Shown here: positions 35,138-43,327 of the stretch, piece after piece
How positions within the stretch are numbered: position 1 is the first letter of the stretch
How the letters are laid out: every line of letters starts with the position of its first letter
DNA from: Limnanthes douglasii subsp. nivea
Lineage: Eukaryota > Streptophyta > Magnoliopsida > Brassicales > Limnanthaceae
DNA length: 64,000 bases
Assembly: GCA_036936605.1 (NCBI GenBank)
Contig: JAUPFV010000005.1
Coordinates: forward strand, 152,459,195-152,523,194
Direction of reading: 5' to 3'
Position numbers and translations under genes: made by a program
Notes under the pieces: generated by a model
What the model saw: only the letters and a program-made list of their open reading frames with translations
What the model was told of the DNA's origin: nothing
Databases searched by the model: none

Positions 35138-36030
35138 CATCGTAACATTGTGACATAAACAATAATTTAAGGCATCAAGAAATTCGAGGCACGAAATATT
35201 GTGACTCAAATAATAGTGTAAGGAAGGAAAAAAAAATTCGAGGCACAAAATATTGTGTCCCAAATAATAGTGTAAGTGGTGAAACAATTTGAGGCACAAA
35301 ATTAATTGTGACCCAAATAATATTGGAAGGAAAAAATTCGAGGCACAAAATATTGTGACCCAAATAATAGTGTAAGTGGTGAAACAATTCGAGGCACCAA
35401 ATATTGTGACCCAAATAATAGTGTAAGTGGTGAAACAATTCGAGGCACCAAATATTGTGACCCAAATAATAGTGGAAGGAAAAAATTCGAGGCACAAAAT
35501 ATTGTGACCCAAATAATAGTGTAAGGAAAAAATTCGAGGCACAAAATATTGTGACCCAAATAATAGTGGAATGAAAAAATTCGAGGCACAAAATATTGTG
35601 ACCCAAATAATAGTGGAAGGAAAAAATTCGAGGCACAAAATATTGTGACCCAAATAATAGTGTAAGGAAAAAATTCGAGGCACAAAATATTGTGACCCAA
35701 ATAATAGTGTAAGGAAAAAATTCGACGCACAAAATATTGTGACCTAAATAATAGTGTAAGGAAAAAATTCGAGGCACAAAATATTGTGACCCAAATAATA
35801 GTGTAAGGCAAAGAAAAATTCGGGGCACAAATTATTGTGACCCAAATAATAATTTAAGACAAAGAAAAATTCGAGGCACAAATTATTGTGACCCAAATAA
35901 TAGTTCGAAGGGTAAACAATTCGAGGCACAAATTATTGTGACCCAAATAATAGTTTAAGAAAGAAAAATTCGATGCACAAATTATTGTGACCCAAATAAT
36001 AGTTCGAAAGATAAACAATTCGAGGCAAGC
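35138..36030. repeat. 47-bp minisatellite, about 19 copies
   Basis: Unit AATTCGAGGCACAAAATATT + GTGACCCAAATAATAGTGTAAGGAAAA recurs at almost exactly 47-bp spacing (for example at 35491, 35538, 35585, 35632, 35679). Units in the centre are nearly identical; the edges are diverged. Because 47 is not a multiple of three and the minus strand of the unit has no stop in any frame, three long overlapping minus-strand ORFs (up to 217 codons) appear. They are a by-product of the repeat. Confidence 0.95.
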
Positions 36031-36069
36031 CAGCACCTTTGACGCAAATTTTGCTTTCAAACTCATGAT

Positions 36070-36303
36070 TTAACTTTGGTAAATCTGGTGGTGTGGTGGT
36101 GTAACAGAAGCAACATCCGTCTTCTCCGCCTCAACACTTGTGTCACGGATTATCTGTCCTTTCACACCATGTTCTGTCCTCTGGTTGGTATTACCACCAT
36201 TCGACGAGGTGTCTTTATCCAAGCAGTCAGAAGAATTAGGGCATGCATCTACGCCTATTACTTTAGTTGACCCTTGATGATCATTTCCATCGGCAGAAAG
36301 CAA
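36070..36303 (-). other. unrecognised possible captured coding fragment
   Basis: A 77-codon minus ORF rich in Asp, Asn, Ser and Thr (VIGVDACPNSSDCLDKDTSS...) lies between the PPR fragment and the minisatellite. It may be a piece of a further host gene or noncoding. I do not recognise it. Confidence 0.25.
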
Positions 36304-37290
36304 GGGTCCCCTTTGTCAAACAAACCTTTCAAAACGTTTTTATTCCTTATCATCCGGGACTTATTCCATCTACATAGAGAAGAGTACATATTCGATAAAA
36401 GTGCATAATTTCCACTATTATGGGGCTCCAACTTTATCAGATGTTGCAGAGAACACTCTCCAAGCTCAAGATCCCCATGCATACTAGAAGCAGCAAGAAG
36501 AGAGCCCTATATAGCTGTGTTGGCCTCAAATGGCATCTTACTAACTAATTCTTGTGCTTCATCGAGTAAACCAGCACGCCCGAGTAAATTAATCATGCAG
36601 CCATAGTGCTCAATCTTTGGTTCAATCATGTAGGCTTGACGTCATCATGTTGAAATACCAGTGACCCAACTCAACCAATCCGACGTGGCTGCAAGCAGAA
36701 AGAATTGCAACAAAAGTAATGTCATTTGGTTTAACTCCGACTCCTTCTATCTGAGAAAACATCTGAAGAGCTTCACAGCCAAAACCATGCATGGCCAATA
36801 CAACAATCATTTTCGTCCCACTAACGGCACTTCTATTCTTCATATTCTCAAATACTTTCACAGTCTTTCCTATCTTACCAGACTTGGCATATGTGTCTAT
36901 AAGTGCATTGTTGAGAGAAACCCTTTCATTAAATTCATCTCTTATAGCATACTGATGAATCCACTCACCTAGCTTGAGGTCACCAGCTGATAGCACAGAC
37001 ACCACTGCGACTTCATCAGGCTGTACATTTTCGACCAACGTTCTTCGAAATACCGCTATAGCTTCATGGGAACAATCCATCTGAGCATACCTAGCAACCA
37101 CGCAAGTCCAAGAAATCATAGTCCTCACAGATGGGTCCATTCTATCCAACAAATCAAGAGCTTCGTCCATCTTACCAACCTTAGCGTAACCGGAAAGCAT
37201 GGCATTCCAGAGAACAGTATCTCTCACGCATTTCATCAAACAGCTTCTCCGCCTCGTAAACCTGAAAGAAACTCGAGTACATTTGAACAA
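36258..37290 (-). pseudogene. E-class pentatricopeptide repeat protein fragment (C-terminal half)
   Basis: Minus strand from 37290: successive PPR motifs, e.g. DTVLWNAMLSGYAKVGKMDE, ISWTCVVARYAQ, VSLNNALIDTYAKSGKIGK, VKPNDITFVAILSACSHVGL, then (after a frameshift near 36630) [20 protein letters not shown]. An E motif follows (ELGECSLQHLIKLEPHNSGN, YALLSNMYSSLCRW) at about 36465-36370. The order is that of plant PLS/E-type organelle RNA-editing or splicing factors. A stop (near 36507) and the frameshift make it nonfunctional. It is part of the retroelement cargo; the matching N-terminal piece is at 38590-38770. Confidence 0.85.
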
Positions 37291-37429
37291 TTGAGGTTGT
37301 TGGTGATCGGCGGTGGGTATGGGTTGTCTCTACTCAAGATATTCCGCGCCAAGGAGACGCCTCGTATACTTTATTGATGAGAGTCTTCTTTTCACGGATC
37401 CGGTGTAACATTGGCGGTTACGTCCTACT

Positions 37430-37660
37430 CACAAATTACTTTGCTCGAAACTTTGACGAGACGTGTGTTTCTTCAAAATTAGTAACTGCATTTTGTCCGG
37501 TTAGCATCAAATTGAATCTACCTCTGGAGCTCTTTAATTCCGTTCCTTGCTATCCGTAGATCCTTTACGACCGTACTACCTCTTGTGATTTCCTCTTGAA
37601 GTGTTATCTTTTCCACTTGTAATGTATTAATGGTGACTATTATACAGTACCTAACATACA
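37430..37660 (-). pseudogene. CHUP1: CHUP1 (chloroplast unusual positioning 1) coiled-coil fragment
   Basis: Minus strand: VTINTLQVEKITLQEEI, then VVKDLRIARNGIKELQR, a stop, IQFDANRTK, and after a -1 shift QLLILKKHTSRQSFEQ. This follows the CHUP1 region that, from memory, reads ITINSLQ...LQEEL...KELEVARNKIKELQRQIQLDANQTKGQLLLLKQH. CHUP1 is an actin-binding protein of the chloroplast outer envelope, normally about 1000 residues; only some 60 remain. It lies in sense within the retroelement, between two PPR pieces. The match is by memory but runs over many consecutive positions. Confidence 0.78.
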
Positions 37661-37735
37661 CTAAATCGTATATTTCATAACATACTACACACATGACAGA
37701 CATTAGGGTCTACCTCTTCGCATACTTATATTTTC

Positions 37736-37833
37736 TTAGCACACCCGCTACACGTATGCGTTATACAAGCTATTCCAACATTGCTTAGCACACCTGTTAC
37801 ACGTATGCGTTATACAAGCTATACCAACATTTA
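37736..37833. repeat. two tandem 49-bp units
   Basis: CTTAGCACACCCGCTACACG... at 37736 repeats at 37785 with one or two changes. It lies in noncoding cargo of the retroelement. Confidence 0.85.
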
Positions 37834-38360
37834 TGGATTACGATGTGCACATATTATAATATACACACATTGGTTCTTGTACATATTAATACTTGTTACA
37901 CACCACTCAGTTCTTGTAACACATGTGCTGACTATCAGACACACATACTAACTATTATGATCATCTGCAAGTGGTATAACACTAGTGAAAATCTTTCATC
38001 GACATTTTATCAAACACTTTTAGACCCCAACCATGAATCGACAAAAACTGGACATGCTCCACTATATGAATCAACTAAACATCAAGGACAGCGTCATAAA
38101 CAAATATATAAACACAAAAAATCACATACCAAGAATACACAATTATACACAACTCATGATGATCACGACAATGTCATATACCCTATGAACACAACGAAGA
38201 ACACAGTATGCAATCAACTTGAATTATCATATTGATTGAGAACAATTAATCAAATTGCATCTACAACCGTCACTAATAAGGCTAGAGAAGATGATTGAGA
38301 ACAATAAAACAACATTTTGTCTAAACAGAGAAACCATCTGATAAGGCCAAACAAGTAGAT
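37834..38360. other. noncoding cargo of the retroelement
   Basis: AC-rich sequence with one 130-codon plus ORF (37843-38235) of low-complexity composition. It may be intron or flank carried with the captured gene pieces. No family recognised. Confidence 0.35.
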
Positions 38361-38589
38361 TATGACCTAGTGCAAAACATCAAACCTGAAAACCCATAGG
38401 TCACGACCTTGAAACTTAGCACAGCCTATACTTAGTATTAAGTTAAAACAGTTTTTTTTATACCTTATTTCCGATTTTATACCTAGAAGCCGGTGTGGGA
38501 AGATTTTTGGAGGCTGGAGACGAGCTGGGGAGTAAAGTCTGCCACAGCTTAAAAACAAATGTATTCCCAATTTAGTATCTGATAATCTC

Positions 38590-38770
38590 ATGACAGCTTT
38601 CAACACAAAAGGGAACGAGTACGTATCAGGTCTCAACCCCGCGAATCGAATACCGTTGAAAATGAGTACAACATCTGTAACAGAGTCCGCAATACAGAGA
38701 GCCTTAATCATGGTGTTAAAGAGATAGGTATTAGGTTTTTTCTCTCGGGATCATGAAACCATGAGTAAGG
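38590..38770 (-). pseudogene. PPR protein fragment (N-terminal part)
   Basis: Minus strand: PNTYLFNTMIKALCIADSVT, DVVLIFNGIRFAGLRPDTYS, FPFVLKAVMRLSDTKLGIH, the opening PPR motifs of an organellar PPR protein. Homology ends near 38590. It is probably from the same gene as 36258-37290, with the middle replaced by CHUP1 and noncoding DNA. Confidence 0.75.
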
Positions 38771-38961
38771 GTTATGGTTTTGTGGTCTGTGCATTGGTGT
38801 AGCAGAGAAAACACGGTTGAAGACAACTTGTCCTTCTGCGGAAGACATAGGTATAAGACTTAGCTAGTGGCATATCACATAGATCGATCCAGATACACTG
38901 AGAACATGATATAGACCGAATCGACTGGTGAAAGTGGAGGGACCAGCAACCACCAAAGTCA

Positions 38962-39236
38962 TCATAGCTCCAATACAACTCGCCTGATGGAGCGAAGATT
39001 TTCCTGAACGGTTTCCTTTTCTGCCTTCAATCTTTCGATCTCCAGCAGTAGTTCATTCCTTCGAGCCAGATCTGAGTTATCAAAATTGTCTCCGACTCGC
39101 TGGCCCCCGCGTGCCTCGTATTCAATGTCGTCCCAAAATCGTCCCATTGTTCTTCCATAATTTCCCTCGGAATAGGAACTATTTCCAAGAAGCGATTGTC
39201 GTCAGAACAATCTTCGCTTCCCACAGACGGCGCCAC
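38962..39236 (-). pseudogene. short gag N-terminus of the retroelement
   Basis: Minus strand, directly after the PBS: two overlapping frames, MEEQWDDFGTT... and MGRFWDDIEYEARGGQRVGD..., the latter with a charged helix LLLEIERLKAEKETVQENLR, stopping at 38962. The position and helix suggest the first part of gag, kept perhaps for RNA packaging signals. The similarity to named gag families is weak. Confidence 0.45.
39214..39232 (-). other. primer-binding site
   Basis: Plus TTCCCACAGACGGCGCCA is minus TGGCGCCGTCTGTGGGAA, the classic PBS of plant Tat/Athila-type gypsy elements. It stands about 22 bases from the 5' LTR (minus sense), a longer gap than usual. Confidence 0.88.
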
Positions 39237-39254
39237 TGAAGAGTTTTATGAATC

Positions 39255-39659
39255 TGAAGAGTCTTAAGAATGCTCAGGGGTGATTTTGTGATACGAAGAT
39301 CTTTTTGTGTCAAAGAAGCCGTAATCCTTTGTTTAGAATCTTTTCAGAGAGAGAAAAAGAGAATTAGGTTAAGTAGAGAGAGAAAGTAATATTCTATTCA
39401 TCCCGGGATCTGTGAAAAGTGTGTGCCCCTTTTATAGTACAATCGTGGGTCCCACACGCTTTAATTCCTGATTATTACACTTTTGGTCCCTATATCTTCT
39501 CTTCCTCTCATTCTAGCTATTTCTTTAATGGTCTATACAATTTTCCCCTAACATAATTTACTCTTTACATTTTTCTCCTATCATACTTCTTCTTTACAAT
39601 TTTCTCCTGTCAAACTTCTTCTTTACAATTTTCTCCATGTCTTTTATTCTTCTTCATCA
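39255..39659 (-). repeat. 5' LTR (right copy)
   Basis: Same 405-bp sequence as 33326-33730 apart from about nine substitutions. It starts TGAAGAGTC and ends CTTCATCA on plus, followed by TSD TACAT. Confidence 0.92.
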
Positions 39660-39664
39660 TACAT

Positions 39665-41462
39665 AAATAAAGCTGAAGACTTTACAAGAATTGGCTAAAG
39701 ATCCTCTTTTTACTGACAGCAAGAAGTAATATGAGGAAAATGATAAGTTGATTGTAAATATATCTAATGAAAGTCAAATATTGAAGGATGAGCTGGCTCA
39801 ATATCGCAAAAACGATGCGAAGAAAACCCTTGTCGATGATGATATTGTTAAAGATACTCATGAAGGAATTAAGATATGATATCATAGAGACAACATGAAA
39901 AAGTACTAAAATAGAACCTTCATAATTGGTGAAGAATATTAAGATAAAAGTAGATCAGAAAAAGAAACAAGATGACCACCAATTTACATATGAGAGGAAG
40001 AAAAAAAACAAAAAAAGGTGCAGTAAAGGAGGAAAATTTAACTGCAGTTTCTTCACTTGATGCTTTTTATGTAAATTATCATAATGAATTGAATATTGAT
40101 ACTATGTTTATTGAAAAAGTGGCAAGACTTATTAGGGAACCAAGTGATCTTATAAATGACGAAGATATTAACAAGTATTACATGTTTCTTATTGGAAACA
40201 ATGATGTAGGGTACGTATTATTTCACTATCTCTAAACTTATGTTTAATATTTTTTAATTAATTCGTTTTTGTAGAGTATGCATATGGGAAAATGAAAACA
40301 CATATGTCACTAGAAAACAAATTTATGATCTTATAACTAACAATCCAATTGGATTGAAGGTGCGTAAGTTTTCATAACAATTTTCTGAATGAGAAAGCTT
40401 GTAGTATCAACACTATAGTATTATATACTTGTTTGTACTCCATAAGATATATAAATGAATTTTGTAGTATATTGTTACACAATTTTCTTCATCTGCATCA
40501 ACGATCATAAAATATACTAATAATGTAAATTTTAAATCATATTTGCAGATCATAAATACATATGTTGAATACCTCTCTCGATTACATCCTCAACCATAAG
40601 TATTAAGAGGTACATCAAACAATACAATCATCAATGTAACAACTGTATGCGTGGTATGAACAATTTTATCAGTTTAAATTGTGATTAAAAATTATAATAT
40701 TAAATTTAGTATTGTTAACAAAGTCTTATTTGTCTTCATTCTTTTTAACTTACAAAACACAACAATACATGCGTTAGGGAAAATGGCACAAAGATTTAAT
40801 CAAGGAGAAGATTGAGGATGTACTAAAAGAAGGGATGAAAAAACGTATGTGTTTTTTTCTTTTCCCACTACACACAACGGCTAATAGAAGATTAAGCGAC
40901 CATTTGACTCTATTGATATCGGGCGCTCATAGCGGGACCTTAACTCATTACAACTTGCTATTTCCCAAACGAAAGAATGCGCAAGATTTGTACATGGAAA
41001 CAATTAAATAAATGGTTATTATATATATTAATTTAACGTATTGAAATATATATTAAGCATCTAGAAGTTGCAACTTTGATGTTTCTCTGTCTACATTTTA
41101 AGGTCTTTTTTTGGCTTTGGAAAATGCATGCGTTTTTACATATGGTGGTTTTATTTTTAAAATGAAATTTAGAGTTGTATGTTATTTGTATGCTAATATA
41201 ATTTAATTAATGGTATTTATTTTTTAGATAAGACACCTCAGACGAATACAACACACAAATGGTCAAGACTTAATTATAAGCAAAAAGGAATATCCACAAC
41301 AAAATGAAGGAAGTCTTGATTGCAGAGTTCTAGTTTGCGAGTACATTAGAGAGATGTTTGAATATCAAGAAATAAGTGATACATATGAGAAAGATAGGAC
41401 AACTAAAGTAAGGGCCACCATATTTTATGTCATACTAACTGATGCTTACATTGTAAAGTAAA
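39665..41462 (+). pseudogene. Ulp1-like (C48) cysteine protease gene of a MULE, degenerate
   Basis: Continues the exon cut by the retroelement (coiled coil NESQILKDELAQYRKND). Exon-like blocks follow: 39972-40212 (ELNIDTMFIEKVARLIREPS), 40274-40360 (CIWENENTYVTRKQIYDLIT, bounded by TTTTTGTAG and AAG|GTGCGT), 40549-40600 (INTYVEYLSRLHPQ), 40780-41010 (LTLLISGAHSGTLTHYN, with the His region), and 41228-41460 (EYPQQNEGSLDCRVLVCEYI, holding the Gln and catalytic Cys at 41321). This order is that of Ulp1/SENP-type SUMO proteases, which many plant MULEs carry. Trp after the His is replaced and Gly after DC is Arg; stops occur (e.g. 39729). It converges on the transposase gene at 43328-45776. Confidence 0.7.
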
Positions 41463-42354
41463 GTGATGACACCGAGATGGTAGATGTGTAGTTGTAAGAA
41501 CATGTTTAGTAGATAGAATATTGAGTAGATGTGTACTTGTAAGACATCGTTTAAGACATTGAAACAAAAAGTGTATCTGTGGGACAATTTTTTAATATAG
41601 TTTCTTCTATATTTTATATGTTTAAGACATTAAAACAAGTATAATTTTAAGATTTATGTATTGAGTCATTATTTTTTTTTATTTTGTATGTTTAACAGTA
41701 TTCAAATATAATAATGCTACACAATATTAATTTTATAAATCATGATTTTAACAGAAACCTCTTGCTACTGTTTTGGTTTAGTAAACTCACTAAGCCCTAT
41801 CAACAACTCTAATCCTGCAAGGAATGAGTGCATCTTAATAAAAGCCTCTGAAGAAAACAAGCTACTGGATAAAATATACTGTAACTTTAATAAGGATTAC
41901 TAGATAAAATACATTGTAACATTAATAGCCACTATAACATGTCATGCTTTTTACTTCAAACATAATTACTTAATAAAATACATTGTAACATTTATAGCCA
42001 ATTTAATCATGACTTGATCAGGATAATCAGGAATAATTCAGTTAGACTTACTTGTCCACGAATCTTACTATGAAATCGCTTTAATGTCCTAAGTATACAA
42101 TCCATAGTTTGCTGCAAGTTTTAAAGTTACAAGATGGATGAGAAACAATAAGAACACAATTGGAATAAATATACTATAAATTAATAACCAACTTGTACAA
42201 CTATATTTTTCAAAGAAACACAGATGGCTAAGAAATTTATATAAGTACTAGCAGCATAAAGAACCTAACAAATACCTCATTTTCAAGTTTATTTGAAACT
42301 TTTCTCTCGTAGCTTCTACGTCAACTATCTTTTGTCTATCATTGATCCATCACC
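41463..42354. other. spacer inside the MULE
   Basis: No gene. The phrase AATAAAATACATTGTAAC with ATAGCCA recurs about three times (41866-42000), a small decayed repeat. Confidence 0.45.
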
Positions 42355-42910
42355 ATGGCTTCAGATGTGGATTTGGAGGATTATGGGTTTGATTACTCCA
42401 ATGAGAAACCCTAGGAGCAAGAGGTTGATATTGAAAACCAATACTATAATTCCAAGGGTATAGTGGAAACAGATTCAGAAGGTGTCCTTTATGGCTTTTT
42501 CGAAGTTGGTTTGATATTTTGAATATGGTACATGAGTAAGATTTTGAAAGTGCTTCATATGTCCAATAAAAAATAAGATGGTACAAATGATCAAAAGAAA
42601 GGAAGCCAACTTCTTGAGGTGTATGCGATTGAGATACATATGTATACTCAAACTAAAAATAACAAGAAGCTGAAACGACTATACCAGAAAGCACTTGCTA
42701 TATAGTCAGCTATACAACATCCAAAGATCATGAGAATAATTAGTGAATGTGGTGGGAATATGCATATGGCTGAGCGTTAGTGGGCAAAGGAAACTGCAAG
42801 GTTTTTTGAAGCTTTCAATAGCTACGATGATGCGGGAAATCATAGGCATATCCAGTGTCTTTAGTACTTGGTTCTGGCTTATATGCTGATGGAATCTCAA
42901 GTTGGTTTGT
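42355..42910 (+). pseudogene. CSN2: COP9 signalosome subunit 2 retrocopy fragment
   Basis: ATG at 42355 reads MASDVDLEDYGFDYSNEKP, a stop, then VDIENQYYNSKGIVETDSEG, the start of CSN2/FUS12. After about residue 50 it jumps (near 42500, with a frame slip) to WFDI.EYG.MSKILK, then [75 protein letters not shown], ending near residue 300 of ~440. No introns interrupt regions that are multi-exonic in plants (established for the gene as I recall it), which indicates an RNA-derived copy. Internal and 3' parts are missing, and several stops are present. It lies between the two convergent genes of the MULE. Confidence 0.85.
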
Positions 42911-43327
42911 GCATGCACAAATTTTGCATGTTCTTTTTACTCAGACTTTTTTATTCATAGTTATAAGTGATAACTCATGAGTTTAACCGTATTAAACATT
43001 ATATATATATATATGTAAATCATGATTTTAGCAGTATTATAATACTTGTAACAGTATTATTTCTAGTATTATTAGTCATTAATACTATTAAAATCCTGGA
43101 GCATACTTGTTTACAAAAATTTATGAATTATAAAATTAAAATTTATAAATTAACAAATAAAATATAATAAAATATCAAATAATGTCACATTATAGAAGAA
43201 ATTTACTTAAAGTATTTCAAATATCATACATAAAAAACAAAAAAAAAACAAATTATATAAAATTTAAACATTCGTTGTTGTACAAGATATTTTATTATGA
43301 GCACCAAAGATTTTACAACGACTACAT
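42911..43327. other. AT-rich spacer
   Basis: No gene seen. No poly-A tail or target duplication for the CSN2 copy is visible. Confidence 0.5.

Larger units (their letters stand above)
33326..39659 (-). mobile_element. complete non-autonomous gene-capturing LTR retroelement (6334 bp)
   Basis: Two 405-bp LTRs (33326-33730 and 39255-39659), TG...CA ends, a 5-bp TSD, a PPT next to the left LTR and a PBS next to the right LTR define one complete minus-strand insertion. In sense order the interior holds PBS, a short gag N-terminus, the start of a PPR gene, a CHUP1 fragment, the rest of a PPR gene, a 47-bp minisatellite and a rearranged cpHsc70 fragment. There is no protease, RT or integrase. All host pieces lie in the element's sense orientation. 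By my count the LTRs differ at about 9 of 405 positions, so insertion was fairly recent relative to its neighbours. It must have been mobilised in trans, plausibly by a Tat/Ogre-like gypsy element with the same PPT and PBS type. Confidence 0.88.

Noticed and set aside
35114..35828. Three overlapping minus-strand ORFs of 169-217 codons with a repeated Tyr/Leu/Phe-rich pattern
   Set aside because: They are translations of the 47-bp minisatellite in its three frames, not a membrane protein family.
35138..36030. CRISPR-like regular spacing
   Set aside because: The whole 47-bp unit is repeated, with no unique spacers, and this is a plant nuclear sequence.
37843..38235. 130-codon plus-strand ORF rich in Thr, His and Lys
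   Set aside because: Low-complexity composition inside retroelement cargo, opposite to all recognised pieces; probably chance.
42350..42586. Minus-strand ORF over the CSN2 fragment
   Set aside because: Shadow frame; the plus strand matches CSN2 over many residues.
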